The notes under the pieces were generated by a model. That model was given only the letters and a program-made list of their open reading frames with translations, searched no databases and had not been told where the DNA came from. Of a stretch of 64,000 bases of DNA, positions 8,669 to 16,884 are shown one piece after another. Each line of letters begins with the position of its first letter. Positions within the stretch are counted from its first letter, which is position 1. The DNA comes from Maricaulis maris. GTDB lineage: Bacteria > Pseudomonadota > Alphaproteobacteria > Caulobacterales > Maricaulaceae. The stretch is taken from contig NZ_AP027270.1 of assembly GCF_036322705.1 (NCBI RefSeq), positions 558,001 to 622,000 on the forward strand. Reading direction: 5' to 3'. A program made the position numbers and the translations under genes.

Positions 8669-9304
8669 ATGGGTCTGCTGTTGGGTGATATTGCCCCGAA
8701 TTTCCAAACCGAGACGAGTGAGGGTCCGATCAGTTTCCACGACTGGATCGGTGATGACTGGGTCGTCTTCTTCTCCCACCCGGCTGACTACACCCCGGTC
8801 TGCACCACCGAGCTGGGCTTCACCGCCAGGCTGAAGGACGAGTTCGCCAAGCGTGGCGCCAAGGCGATCGCCCTGTCGGTCGACAGCGTCGAGGACCACA
8901 AGGGCTGGATCAAGGACATCGAGGAAACCCAGAATGTCCGGATGAACTTCCCCATCATTGCCGACACCGACCGCAAGGTGTCCGAGCTCTATTCGATGAT
9001 CCACCCCAATGCCGATCCCAAGCTGACCGTGCGCGCGGTCTACATCATCGATCCGAACAAGAAGATCCGCGCCACCTTCACCTATCCGCCGAGCGCCGGC
9101 CGGAATTTCAACGAAGTCCTGCGTCTGATCGACAGCCTGCAGCTGACCGACGGCTACAAGGTCGCCACCCCGGTCAACTGGGTCGATGGTGATGATGTCA
9201 TCATCGTGCCGTCGATCTCCGACGCTGAGGCCGACAAGCTCTTCCCGGCCGGCTACAACAAGATCAAGCCCTATCTGCGCGTGACGAAGCAGCCGAACAA
9301 ATAG
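8669..9304 (+). CDS. Peroxiredoxin, 1-Cys (Prx6) type
   Basis: Reduces hydrogen peroxide and organic hydroperoxides in the cytoplasm. The 211-residue length and the DYTPVCTTE active site with peroxidatic Cys45 place it in the Prx6/1-Cys branch. No other cysteine is present, so there is no resolving Cys in the chain and an outside thiol must regenerate it. The Prx6 C-terminal extension (TPVNWVDGDDVIIVPS) is present. A good ribosome binding site (GAGGAGA) precedes the ATG at 8669, and a strong terminator follows. No OxyR-type regulator is adjacent. Confidence 0.95.
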   Translation: MGLLLGDIAPNFQTETSEGPISFHDWIGDDWVVFFSHPADYTPVCTTELGFTARLKDEFAKRGAKAIALSVDSVEDHKGWIKDIEETQNVRMNFPIIADTDRKVSELYSMIHPNADPKLTVRAVYIIDPNKKIRATFTYPPSAGRNFNEVLRLIDSLQLTDGYKVATPVNWVDGDDVIIVPSISDAEADKLFPAGYNKIKPYLRVTKQPNK

Positions 9305-9331
9305 GCGGATTGTCCATCGAGACACGGTTTC

Positions 9332-9362
9332 AAGGCGCCCGCGGGATTCCCGGGCGCCTTTT
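9332..9362 (+). terminator. Rho-independent terminator after the peroxiredoxin gene
   Basis: The 10-bp perfect stem AAGGCGCCCG / CGGGCGCCTT has a 9-nt loop and ends in a short T tract. It is placed 28 bp after the stop codon. Confidence 0.85.
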
Positions 9363-9374
9363 CCCGGTCCGTAT

Positions 9375-9428
9375 TTGACAAGTCTCCTTGACGACAAGCA
9401 TCCTTTACATCATAAGACAAGGACGCTT
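9375..9428 (+). promoter_or_regulatory. Promoter with three ACAAG-N4-CTT elements ahead of the first membrane-protein/regulator operon
   Basis: Three copies of ACAAG-N4-CTT lie in the same orientation at 9378-9389, 9394-9405 and 9417-9428. Each contains the inverted half-sites AAG/CTT. They surround a plausible promoter, TTGACG (9388-9393) with CATAAG (9411-9416) at 17-bp spacing. A second TTGACA at 9375 has no good partner. The operon they precede ends with a Cro/C1-type regulator gene, so they are candidate autoregulatory operators. That role is inferred. Confidence 0.55.
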
Positions 9429-9444
9429 TACAAAGGAGTGTGTG

Positions 9445-9705
9445 ATGACATTTCGCGATTGGGTCAATGAAATGGGCGGCGCCGGTGAGACGCCAAGCCT
9501 GGTGTCTCTCGCCCTGTTCGCGGCGGTTTTCCTGCCGTCGATCTTTCTGGTCGGTATGGCCGGACCCTGGCTCGACACGATCCGCGACGCCGTCGCGGTC
9601 CTGTCACCGGAAATGAAAATGGCCGGAATGACGGTCTTCATTCTGGGCCTGATGGCCCTGGCCCGTATTGCCAGTCTCGTGTTCGGCAAAAAGGGCGCGT
9701 CATGA
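9445..9705 (+). CDS. Small membrane protein, first gene of membrane-protein/regulator module 1
   Basis: An 86-residue protein starting at the ATG at 9445, preceded by AAAGGAG. The frame reaches back to 9388, but that stretch is promoter-like DNA. Two hydrophobic helices, about residues 19-40 and 55-78, are visible. No catalytic motif is recognised. Its stop overlaps the start of the next gene (ATGA-type), so the three genes 9445-10309 are translationally coupled. Together with the following regulator it forms a compact cassette that is echoed at 16450-17105. Confidence 0.75.
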   Translation: MTFRDWVNEMGGAGETPSLVSLALFAAVFLPSIFLVGMAGPWLDTIRDAVAVLSPEMKMAGMTVFILGLMALARIASLVFGKKGAS

Positions 9706-10112
9706 GCGCAACACAGCGCCAGGCATCGGTCAGCCGTCGATTCTTCTGGCGCACTTTCGCCACGATGATCACCTTCGCGGTGATCCTCGTGGTGATCGAC
9801 AAGACGCTGGACCCCTCGCGCAATGGTTGGGATGCGGTCTCGGCCTGGCCGCTGGTCGTGCTCACCTGTCTGCCCCTGATGGTCTATGGCTATGAAGTGA
9901 TCCGCTATGTCCGCTCCATCGACGAGATGCAGGCGCGCATGCAGATCCGGGCCGGCGCCATCGCGGCTCTCGGCATGCTGCTGGCCAGCGCGGTCTTCGG
10001 CGTGGCCGAGATCTACGGCCAGATGGAACCGCTCAACATGACCATGCTCCTGCCGATTGCAGCCGTGGTGCACAGTGTGGCGGCCCTGGTCCAGCAGGTG
10101 CAGGTGCGATGA
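9702..10112 (+). CDS. Integral membrane protein partner of a short Cro/C1-type regulator
   Basis: A 136-residue protein with about four hydrophobic segments. After the second helix comes the charged motif RSIDEMQARMQIRAGAIA. This resembles the conserved (D/E)E(R/Q)-type motif of small membrane proteins that are commonly encoded next to very short XRE regulators. It overlaps the preceding gene by 4 bp and the following regulator by 4 bp. By analogy the membrane protein may sense an envelope signal or restrain the regulator; this is unproven. No family name can be given with certainty. Confidence 0.75.
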   Translation: MSATQRQASVSRRFFWRTFATMITFAVILVVIDKTLDPSRNGWDAVSAWPLVVLTCLPLMVYGYEVIRYVRSIDEMQARMQIRAGAIAALGMLLASAVFGVAEIYGQMEPLNMTMLLPIAAVVHSVAALVQQVQVR

Positions 10113-10309
10113 AGAACCGGCTCAAGGAGCTGCGCGCCGACAAGGGATGGAGCCAGCAGGCGCTGGCCGACCATCTCGATGTCTCACGCCAGACGGTGAA
10201 CGCGTTGGAGACCGGCAAGTACGATCCCTCCCTGCCGCTGGCCTTCAGGCTCGCCCGCCTGTTCGGCGAGCCGATCGAGAGCATCTTTGACGATGGGTGG
10301 CAGCCCTAG
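10109..10309 (+). CDS. Short XRE (Cro/C1-type) helix-turn-helix regulator, module 1
   Basis: A 66-residue DNA-binding protein consisting almost only of a Cro/C1 HTH domain: LKELRADKGWSQQALADHLD followed by the recognition helix in VSRQTVNALETGKYDPS. There is no effector or oligomerisation domain beyond a short C-terminal tail. The start ATG overlaps the upstream membrane-protein stop, so the two are made together. The likely target is the operon's own promoter near 9375-9428, inferred from context. Confidence 0.88.
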   Translation: MKNRLKELRADKGWSQQALADHLDVSRQTVNALETGKYDPSLPLAFRLARLFGEPIESIFDDGWQP

Positions 10310-10321
10310 CCGCCAGCAGGC

Positions 10322-11428
10322 CTAATCCAGCGTCTGGCGATAGCGCAGCATGGCCACGGTCGCGATCACGGAGAAGATCACCATCAGCGGCCAGACCTGT
10401 GGCCAGACATGCTCCAGGCCGGCGCCCTTCAGCATGATCTCACGGACGGCCCGGATGAAGTGGGTGGCCGGGATGGCCTGGCCAATCGCCTGGGCCCAGT
10501 GTGGCATCGCAGCAAAGGGAAACATGAAGCCGGACAGCAGGATCGACGGCAGGAAGGCAAAGAAGGTCAGCTGCATCGCCTGCATCTGGCTGCGCGCCAC
10601 GGTCGAGAACAGGAAGCCCAGCGCCAGATTGACCAGGATGAAGAGCGAGACCGCAACGAGGAAAGCCAGGGGAGACCCCTGGAAGGGTACACCGAACAGG
10701 AAGCGCGCGCCGGCCAGCATGATCCCCACCTGGATGAAGCCGACCACGACATAGGGCGTGATCTTGCCGATCATCACCTCGTGCGGCCGGGTCGGGGTCG
10801 ACAGCAGGGCTTCCAGTGTACCGCGTTCGGCCTCGCGGGTCAGGGCCATCGAGGTCATCATCGCCATGGTCATGGTCAGGATGATGCCGAGCAGGCCCGG
10901 CACAATGTTGAGCGCTGTCCGTCCGGCCGGATTATAGCGTCGGTGCACGATTGTCTCGACCGGCGGTGTCAGGGTCCCCAGCATCGGTTCCAGGGCCTGC
11001 TGGACGATGGTCGCAAAAGCGCTGCTTCCCGAGCCGGCAGCGACCGGGTCGGTGGCATCGGCATCGAGCAGGATTTGCGGCCGCTCGCCGCGCGCGAGGG
11101 CGCGTTCAAAGCCGGGCGGGATTGTCACGATGAAAACCGCCGCGCCATCGCGCATGGCATTCTCGGTCGCGGCGCCCGGCGCGACCGTGCCGATAATGTC
11201 GAAATACTCCGACGTTTCCATGGCCTGCACGATGGCCCGACTGGCCGGACCGCTATCGCCCATCTCGACCAGGGTCGGCAGATGGCGCGGATCGGTATTG
11301 ATGGCGTAGCCGAACAGCAGGAGCTGCATGACCGGAATACCGACCATCATGCCGAAGGTCAGCCGATCGCGCAGCATCTGGATGAATTCCTTGCCGAGGA
11401 TGGCGAGGATGCGGGACAGGCTTTTCAT
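10322..11428 (-). CDS. ABC-2 type transporter permease (YbhS/YbhR-like)
   Basis: Inner-membrane permease of 368 residues. An N-terminal helix (around LTFGMMVGIPVMQLLLFGYAI) is followed by a large extracytoplasmic domain, about residues 45-170. A C-terminal group of five helices follows, with the family stretch REAERGTLEALLSTP and the HWAQAIGQAIPATHFI loop. It is the last gene of the operon tetR-hlyD-ATPase-permease. E. coli has two permeases, YbhS and YbhR, which can form a heterodimer. Here only one is present, so a homodimer is likely. Probable role is drug or lipid-like substrate export; the substrate is unknown. Confidence 0.88.
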   Translation of the reverse strand: MKSLSRILAILGKEFIQMLRDRLTFGMMVGIPVMQLLLFGYAINTDPRHLPTLVEMGDSGPASRAIVQAMETSEYFDIIGTVAPGAATENAMRDGAAVFIVTIPPGFERALARGERPQILLDADATDPVAAGSGSSAFATIVQQALEPMLGTLTPPVETIVHRRYNPAGRTALNIVPGLLGIILTMTMAMMTSMALTREAERGTLEALLSTPTRPHEVMIGKITPYVVVGFIQVGIMLAGARFLFGVPFQGSPLAFLVAVSLFILVNLALGFLFSTVARSQMQAMQLTFFAFLPSILLSGFMFPFAAMPHWAQAIGQAIPATHFIRAVREIMLKGAGLEHVWPQVWPLMVIFSVIATVAMLRYRQTLD

Positions 11429-11441
11429 GAGGCGCGGCTTG

Positions 11442-12368
11442 TCATTTGAAATTGTCCTCGGCGCCGCTCATCAGCCAGATGAAGGCTTCCTCCAGACCGG
11501 TCTTGGCAGGTGTGACGGTCAGGTCATCGCGGGATCGATAGGGGTTCGCGGCGGTCGCCAGCGCGTCAGCATCGCGGCCGGAAATGTGGATGGCAGCGCC
11601 GAAGCGGGCGATCTGTTCGACTCCCGGCGCGTGTTCCAGCGCATCATAGACCGGCTGCAGGCCCGGCCCCTCGATACGGATCGTGTGCAGACCAATGCGC
11701 TGCGGGATTTCGCCCGCCGGTGCGTCGATCAGTTTGCGGCCATAGGCGATGAAGGCGATATTGTCGCACTGTACCGCCTCATCCATGTAGTGGGTCGAGA
11801 CCAGCACGGTCACACCCTGACGGGCCAGCCGCCGGATACGGTCCCAGAAATCACGCCGGGCCTTCGGGTCCACGCCAGCCGTCGGCTCATCAAGCAGGAG
11901 CAGCCCCGGCTCATGCATGGACGCAGCAGCAAGCGCCAGTCGCTGCTTCCAGCCGCCGGACAGATTGCCAGCCAGTTGCCTGGCGCGCGGCGCGAGCTCG
12001 TACTCCGCCAATGCCTTGTCGACCACGGCGCGGGTTTTCGGCAGCGCATGCAGACGCGCCATGAAGGTCAGGTTCTCGCGGACGGTGAGATCGCCATAGA
12101 GCGAGAAGCGCTGGGTCATGTAACCGACCCGCGATTTGATCTCGCGGCTTTGGGTAATGATGTCGAGCCCGAGCGCTGTGCCGCCGCCGCCATCGGGTTT
12201 CAGGAGTCCGCACATCATGCGGATGGTCGTCGTCTTGCCCGAGCCATTGGGACCGAGAAAGCCGTAGATCTTGCCCGGTGGCACCTGCATGTCGAACCCG
12301 TCGACAACCCGGGTGCCGCCAAACGACTTGCTCAGCCCGGTCACATCAATGGCGAGCGCTTCGCTCAT
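11442..12368 (-). CDS. ABC transporter ATP-binding protein (YbhF-like)
   Basis: Cytoplasmic ATPase of 308 residues that energises the neighbouring permease. Walker A is GPNGSGKTTT near residue 40, the ABC signature is LSGGWKQRL, Walker B is LLLLDEPTAGVDP, and the H-loop is STHYMDEA. The C-terminal 80 residues form the extension common to ABC-2 ATPases. It overlaps the upstream hlyD-type gene by 4 bp and is followed by the permease after 13 bp. It has one nucleotide-binding domain, unlike E. coli YbhF, which is a fusion of two. Confidence 0.92.
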   Translation of the reverse strand: MSEALAIDVTGLSKSFGGTRVVDGFDMQVPPGKIYGFLGPNGSGKTTTIRMMCGLLKPDGGGGTALGLDIITQSREIKSRVGYMTQRFSLYGDLTVRENLTFMARLHALPKTRAVVDKALAEYELAPRARQLAGNLSGGWKQRLALAAASMHEPGLLLLDEPTAGVDPKARRDFWDRIRRLARQGVTVLVSTHYMDEAVQCDNIAFIAYGRKLIDAPAGEIPQRIGLHTIRIEGPGLQPVYDALEHAPGVEQIARFGAAIHISGRDADALATAANPYRSRDDLTVTPAKTGLEEAFIWLMSGAEDNFK

Positions 12369-13318
12369 GGCAGGGGCTCGAGGAAGAGCGGCGTGCCGGG
12401 CGGGGGCGGGGTGCTGTCAAAGCGCGCTTCGGCCCGGTAGACGAGGCGGGCCCGCTCGGTATCGGAATAGAGAATGGGCGGCGTGAATTCGGCCTCGGCA
12501 TCAATCGTCGTGATGGTCGCGACCAATCCCGAGGCGCAGGCGTCACAGCTGACCGCGAGACGCGTACCGACGGGCCGGGCTGCCAGCTCAGGCTCGGGGA
12601 TGAAGAGGGTGGCGTGCACCGCCCCGTCCGGCAGGAGTTCGTAAACGGGAGCGGTCGGTCCGGCCTGCTCGCCGGCGAAGCGCAGCTGTCGGTGAATGCG
12701 GGCCTCAACCGGCGCGGTCACCGTGCGCAGGCCCAGCCGGTAGAGGGCGCCGTCATGCTCGGCCTCGGCTGCCGCGATCTCGGCCTGCAGGGCCCGCAAC
12801 TGGTCCGAGCGGGCGGGCAGCTGGACGATATTGAGCCGCTGGCGCATCTCATCGACCCGGGCGTCGGCGCTGTTGGCCGCCGCTTGGGCGGTATCGAGCC
12901 GGGCCTGGCTGATATGGCCGTCCTCGAACAGGGCCTGGCTTCGATTGCGGGCCTGGTCGGCTTCGCGCTGCGCCGCGAGCGCCTGGCGCAGCAGGTCGCG
13001 GGCGGCGGCAATTTCCGGATCGCGGGCTCCGGCGAGGGCATCATCATAGCGTGCCGTCGCGGCCTGGATGCGCGCTTCGATGGCGGCAAGGCTGGCCTGT
13101 TCCGCCCGATCATCCTGACGCAGCAGCACGGCACCGAGGCTCACGTGCTCGCCTTCGCGCGCCGATGCTTCCAGGACCAGGCCCGGCTGTTCCGGCCCGA
13201 CGCGGATGAAGTCTCCCTCGGCATAGCCATGAAGGGTCTGCGTTTCTGGCGCAGAGCAGGCCGCGAGTGCAGCGGCGACGACAAGCACGAGCGCAGGCAG
13301 TTTGGCGAAGCGGGTCAT
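12365..13318 (-). CDS. HlyD-family periplasmic adaptor lipoprotein (YbhG-like)
   Basis: Membrane-fusion protein that links an inner-membrane ABC exporter to an outer-membrane channel. Starting from the ATG at 13318 it has 317 residues. A signal sequence ends in the lipobox LAAC, so it is probably a lipoprotein. A biotinyl-lipoyl-like segment (VLEASAREGEHVSLG) and a long alpha-helical hairpin of about 110 residues follow, then the beta-barrel domain. The frame runs further upstream to 13399, but that extension is proline/serine-rich and unlikely. It is coupled to the ATPase gene by a 4-bp overlap and regulated by the upstream TetR gene. Confidence 0.88.
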   Translation of the reverse strand: MTRFAKLPALVLVVAAALAACSAPETQTLHGYAEGDFIRVGPEQPGLVLEASAREGEHVSLGAVLLRQDDRAEQASLAAIEARIQAATARYDDALAGARDPEIAAARDLLRQALAAQREADQARNRSQALFEDGHISQARLDTAQAAANSADARVDEMRQRLNIVQLPARSDQLRALQAEIAAAEAEHDGALYRLGLRTVTAPVEARIHRQLRFAGEQAGPTAPVYELLPDGAVHATLFIPEPELAARPVGTRLAVSCDACASGLVATITTIDAEAEFTPPILYSDTERARLVYRAEARFDSTPPPPGTPLFLEPLP

Positions 13319-13982
13319 GAGGTGAGGGCTCTCGGGGCGGGGGCTCTTTGGGCGGGGGTCTGGGCTTGAGGCCGTTGAGAAGGATGTCGGCGATCGCATC
13401 GGCCATCGCCACCGGATCGGTCAGCCGGTCGGCTTCGAAGGCGAAGATCGTGGTCAGCGCCATGTGCGCGATGCCCGGACCGGCCGTCGTCCGCATGAAG
13501 GCGTCGGCATCGACATCGCGGAAAACGCCGGCCTCGACACCGCTGGCCAGCAGCGCCCGAAGTGCACGCCGCGCTATGTCGAGCACATGGCTTCGATAGA
13601 AGGCGGCCAGGTCGGGAAAGCGTCCGGCCTCCGAGAAGACCAGGCGCGGCGCGGCGTTGATGTCCGGGTCGCCCATGGCGGTGAACAACATGCGCAGCAG
13701 GCTGCGAAAGGCGGCCTCCGGGTCCTGCGGCGCGCCGAGTGCGACGAGCTGTTCCGCAGCCCTGGCCAGCTGGCCGGCTGATTGCTCGACCAGCCCGTTC
13801 AGCATCGCTTCCTTGGACGGGAAATAGAGATAAACCGCGCCTTTCGACAGCCCGGCTTCGCGGGCAATATCCTCAACACGCGCGGCGGCAAAGCCTTTCG
13901 CCGAGAACACGGACAGGGCGGCATCAAGGATTTCATCCGGGCGGGCGTCCGGGCGGCGACGACGTTTCGCGAGCTTTGTCAT
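13110..13982 (-). CDS. TetR-family regulator of the ABC/HlyD export operon; frame runs 208 bp into hlyD
   Basis: Repressor with an N-terminal TetR HTH (about residues 13-59: DEILDAALSVFSAKGF and AGLSKGAVYLYFPSKEAML). A ligand-binding domain reaches to ADILLNGL near residue 204. The open frame then continues 86 residues of Pro/Arg/Cys-rich sequence that overlaps the HlyD gene. That tail is unlike the family. In the -1 frame the gene would stop at TGA 13317-13315, overlapping the hlyD ATG, the usual coupling. I suspect a one-base indel near the C-rich run at about 13340-13370. A palindromic operator lies 13 bp upstream of the start. The arrangement resembles E. coli CecR(YbiH)-YbhGFSR. Confidence 0.85.
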   Translation of the reverse strand: MTKLAKRRRRPDARPDEILDAALSVFSAKGFAAARVEDIAREAGLSKGAVYLYFPSKEAMLNGLVEQSAGQLARAAEQLVALGAPQDPEAAFRSLLRMLFTAMGDPDINAAPRLVFSEAGRFPDLAAFYRSHVLDIARRALRALLASGVEAGVFRDVDADAFMRTTAGPGIAHMALTTIFAFEADRLTDPVAMADAIADILLNGLKPRPPPKEPPPREPSPHDPLRQTACARACRRRCTRGLLCARNADPSWLCRGRLHPRRAGTAGPGPGSIGARRRAREPRCRAAASG

Positions 13983-13994
13983 GCCTTGTTTATA

Positions 13995-14008
13995 ACTGAC
14001 CGGTCAGT
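13995..14008. promoter_or_regulatory. Operator for the TetR regulator (14-bp perfect palindrome)
   Basis: ACTGACCGGTCAGT is a perfect 14-bp palindrome placed 13 bp upstream of the tetR start, inside AT-rich promoter DNA. TGACCGGTCA cores are a classic TetR-family site type, so autorepression of tetR and control of the downstream export genes is the likely role. Confidence 0.75.
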
Positions 14009-14085
14009 CATTAACAAGGCGTGTTGCAGATCGCCAACCCGGATGATGTAGGTTGGTGCGGCCTGATCCATCGCGGAAGGAGCTC

Positions 14086-14544
14086 ATGATGAGCTATGAT
14101 ATGTTCTACACCGTCCTCAACCTGTCAGTCGTGCCGGCCTGGGCCCTCCTGATCCTGGCGCCTGGCTGGGCGTGGACGCAGCGCCTCGTGCACGGCGCGT
14201 TGATCCCGCTGGTCCTGGCGGCAATCTATCTGGGCTTCCTGACGCTGGGGATCGGCTTCGGCCAGTCCGACCCTGAGGCCGGGATGTCCAGTCTTGGCGC
14301 GGTGCACGCCCTGTTCTCGCACCCGGTCGGCCTGCTCACCGGCTGGGTCCATTTCCTGGTCTTCGACCTCTTTGTCGGCGCCTGGATCGTACGCGATGCC
14401 CGCCGCATCGGCCTGAGCCGCTGGATCGTGACGCCGGCGCTGCTCCTTACCTTCATGTTCGGCCCGGCCGGATTGTTCATCCATCTGCTCGCCCGCAAGG
14501 TCAGTGGCAAGGCCGGCTGGTCGCTGGACGAGGCCGCGCCCTGA
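14086..14544 (+). CDS. ABA4-like (DUF4281) integral membrane protein
   Basis: A 152-residue membrane protein with four hydrophobic segments. It shows the ABA4-like pattern: FYTVLNLSVVPAWALLILAPGWAWT at the N-terminus and LTGWVHFLVFDLFVGAWIVRDARR in the middle. The plant homologue ABA4 takes part in neoxanthin synthesis; bacterial members are uncharacterised. The start is the ATG at 14086, directly after a strong GGAAGGAG ribosome binding site. The frame's earlier start at 14053 lacks one. It is divergent from tetR, so the operator at 13995-14008 could also affect it. Confidence 0.8.
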   Translation: MMSYDMFYTVLNLSVVPAWALLILAPGWAWTQRLVHGALIPLVLAAIYLGFLTLGIGFGQSDPEAGMSSLGAVHALFSHPVGLLTGWVHFLVFDLFVGAWIVRDARRIGLSRWIVTPALLLTFMFGPAGLFIHLLARKVSGKAGWSLDEAAP

Positions 14545-14729
14545 CGGGAGGGAGCGCGTCGGGGAGATGAGGGGGGGGCTTGTTGCCGTCGGCACGTCCG
14601 GTTGAACCTGTCCCTCTCCCGCGGAGGGCGAGAATGGGGAGGGGCACCAAGCCCCGCCCGCTTGACCATCCCGCGCATCCCCTCTACCTCGCGAGCCTTC
14701 TGTTCACCTGCATGAGAAAGTTGCCCGGG

Positions 14730-16319
14730 ATGTCTGTCTCCGATCTTGCCCAAAACGCGAAAGCCTGGCCGTTCGAACAAGCGCGCCTGCTCAAGAAGCG
14801 TCTGGACAAGCTGGGGCGAAAATCCGGGCCGGTCGTGTTCGAGACCGGCTATGGCCCGTCGGGGCTTCCGCACATGGGCACGTTCGGCGAGGTGGTGCGC
14901 ACCACAATGGTGCTGCGCGCCTTTGATGCGCTGACCGGCGGCGCCTACGAGCCCGAGCTGATCTGTGTCTCCGACGACATGGACGGCATGCGCAAGGTGC
15001 CTGACAACCTGCCGCAGCAGGACATGCTGAACCAGCACCTGCAGGAGCCGCTGACCGTGGTGCCCGATCCGTTCGGCACGCATGAAAGTTTCGGCGCCCA
15101 CATGAATGCCCGCCTGCGCGGTTTTCTTGACGGGTTCGGCTTTACCTACACCTTCCAGTCGGCGACCGAGCTCTACAAGTCCGGCGCCTATGACGCCATG
15201 CTCAAGCGGGCCGCCGAGCGCTATGATGACATCATGGCGGTGATGCTGCCGACGCTGGGGGCGGAACGCCAGGCGACCTATTCGCCCTTCCTGCCGATCT
15301 CGCCGAAGACGGGCCGGGTCCTCTATGTACCGATGAAGTCGGTCGACGCCCAAGCTGGCACCATCACCTTTGACGATGAAGATGGAAGCGAGACGACGCT
15401 GCCGGTCACCGGTGGTCATGTGAAGCTGCAGTGGAAGCCCGATTTCGGCATGCGTTGGGCCGCGCTCGGCGTCGATTTCGAGATGTTCGGCAAGGACCAC
15501 CAGACCAATGCGCCGATCTATTCGCGTATCTGCAAGATCCTCGGGGCCGAGCCGCCGACGCAATTTGTCTACGAGCTCTTCCTCGACCAGAAGGGCGAGA
15601 AAATTTCCAAGTCCAAGGGTAATGGTCTGTCGGTCGAGGACTGGCTGAAATACGCCCCGCCGACGAGCCTCGCCTACTATAATTTCGTCAAGCCGAAGAC
15701 GGCCAAGCGCCTGTATTTCGACGTCATTCCCAAGGCGGTGGACGAGTATCTCCAGCATCTGGCAGCCTATCACGGCCAGGAGCCCGCCCAGCAGCTGGAG
15801 AACCCGGCCTGGCATATCCATGACGGCAACCCTCCGACCGACACCTCGCCGATCTCCTTTGCCTTGATGCTCAACCTCGCCTCGGCCGCCTCGGCCCACA
15901 ATGCCGAGGTGATGTGGGGCTTTATCGGCCGTTATGTTGACGGCGCCACGCCGCAGAGCCACCCGCTGATCGACCAGCTGGCCGGTTTCGCTGTCCAGTA
16001 TTTCCAGGACTTCGTGAAGCCGACCAAGTCCTTCCGCGCGCCGACCGACATGGAGCGCGCCGCCATGGAGGACCTGCTGGTTCGCCTCAAGGCGATGGGG
16101 CCGGATGAGCGCGACGCCGCGAAAATCCAGGATGAGGTCTTCTCGGCCGGCAAGACCCAGGACTTCGAGAACTTGCGCGACTGGTTCCAGGCCCTCTATG
16201 AGGTCCTCCTCGGCCAGTCCCAAGGGCCGCGGTTTGGGTCTTTCGTGGCGATCTATGGAGTGACCGAGACCATAGCCCTGATCGAACAGGGACTCGCCGG
16301 CGAACTCGCAAACACCTGA
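14730..16319 (+). CDS. lysK: Class I lysyl-tRNA synthetase
   Basis: Charges tRNA-Lys with lysine. Starting at the ATG at 14730 ([10 protein letters not shown]) it has 529 residues. The class I signatures are present: a HIGH-like PHMGTF preceded by GPSG, and a KMSKS-like KISKSKGN. Most bacteria use the unrelated class II enzyme; class I is typical of archaea, alphaproteobacteria and spirochaetes. The frame extends to 14580, but the added residues are proline/arginine-rich and cross hairpin-forming spacer DNA. ATG 14712 is a second option. The 185-bp spacer before the gene holds GC-rich inverted repeats but no gene. A terminator follows after 8 bp. Confidence 0.93.
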   Translation: MSVSDLAQNAKAWPFEQARLLKKRLDKLGRKSGPVVFETGYGPSGLPHMGTFGEVVRTTMVLRAFDALTGGAYEPELICVSDDMDGMRKVPDNLPQQDMLNQHLQEPLTVVPDPFGTHESFGAHMNARLRGFLDGFGFTYTFQSATELYKSGAYDAMLKRAAERYDDIMAVMLPTLGAERQATYSPFLPISPKTGRVLYVPMKSVDAQAGTITFDDEDGSETTLPVTGGHVKLQWKPDFGMRWAALGVDFEMFGKDHQTNAPIYSRICKILGAEPPTQFVYELFLDQKGEKISKSKGNGLSVEDWLKYAPPTSLAYYNFVKPKTAKRLYFDVIPKAVDEYLQHLAAYHGQEPAQQLENPAWHIHDGNPPTDTSPISFALMLNLASAASAHNAEVMWGFIGRYVDGATPQSHPLIDQLAGFAVQYFQDFVKPTKSFRAPTDMERAAMEDLLVRLKAMGPDERDAAKIQDEVFSAGKTQDFENLRDWFQALYEVLLGQSQGPRFGSFVAIYGVTETIALIEQGLAGELANT

Positions 16320-16327
16320 TTTCCTGA

Positions 16328-16355
16328 GATGACCCGCTGGCCGGGTCATCTTTTT
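16328..16355 (+). terminator. Rho-independent terminator of lysK
   Basis: A 9-bp perfect stem (GATGACCCG / CGGGTCATC) with a 5-nt loop is followed by five Ts. It starts 8 bp after the lysK stop. Confidence 0.9.
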
Positions 16356-16357
16356 AC

Positions 16358-16389
16358 GACCTGATGTCAGAAAAATTTGACATCAGGTC
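16358..16389 (+). promoter_or_regulatory. 12-bp perfect inverted repeat overlapping a -35 element, upstream of module 2
   Basis: GACCTGATGTCA (16358-16369) and TGACATCAGGTC (16378-16389) are exact reverse complements separated by the 8-bp AT-rich spacer GAAAAATT. The right arm contains most of a perfect -35 hexamer, TTGACA (16377-16382), with a weak -10 (TACATG, 16400-16405) 17 bp further on. Binding here would block the promoter of the membrane-protein/regulator operon starting at 16450. The site lies just past the lysK T-tract, so it is unlikely to be a second terminator. Confidence 0.7.
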
Positions 16390-16449
16390 TGTTCGCTCTT
16401 ACATGTCGGGTTGTCAAAAATACCTAACACGAAGAATGGAGTGCTTAAC

Positions 16450-16884
16450 ATGGGTTTTCAGGAGAAAAGCAATATCGCCATGCTGGTCCTGACCGGCGGC
16501 GTCTACGCCTGGTATTTCATCAGCTCCGCTGGCGTCCTGTTTGGCGGGAGCGTCAGTCCGGAGGAGGCGCTGGCCCTGACCAATCTCAAAATGCTGGTCA
16601 CTGTCGGGGCTATCATCATCGCGTCCATCATCGCCCATATCGCCATCGCGATCGCGGCGCCGTCTGACGCCAATGAGGACGCCGACGAGCGCGACAAGCT
16701 GGTCGAGATGCGCGGCGACCAGCGCGGCGGTCTGGTGCTGGCCTTGTTTGCCCTTGCGGCGATGGCATCGGCCATGATGGCGCAGCCCTATCATCTGATT
16801 GCAAACCTGGTCCTGGCAGGTCTGGTCGCCGGTGAGCTGGTAAAGGGTGTCTCTAAGCTGATCGACTACCGACAGGGCGTATGA
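16450..16884 (+). CDS. Small integral membrane protein, membrane-protein/regulator module 2
   Basis: A 144-residue protein with four hydrophobic segments. The conserved-looking charged loop [18 protein letters not shown] after helix 2 matches the ERD-type motif of DUF2178-like membrane proteins encoded beside short XRE regulators. The start is the ATG at 16450, with GGAG about 9 bp upstream; the frame begins earlier, but in promoter sequence. The stop overlaps the regulator start (TATGA), so the pair is coupled. It is equivalent in layout to 9702-10112, but the two proteins share only the general pattern by eye. Confidence 0.78.
   Translation: MGFQEKSNIAMLVLTGGVYAWYFISSAGVLFGGSVSPEEALALTNLKMLVTVGAIIIASIIAHIAIAIAAPSDANEDADERDKLVEMRGDQRGGLVLALFALAAMASAMMAQPYHLIANLVLAGLVAGELVKGVSKLIDYRQGV

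Noticed and set aside
14226-16349. 707-residue antisense frame opposite lysK
   Set aside because: Shadow of the class I lysyl-tRNA synthetase gene; no motif or ribosome site.
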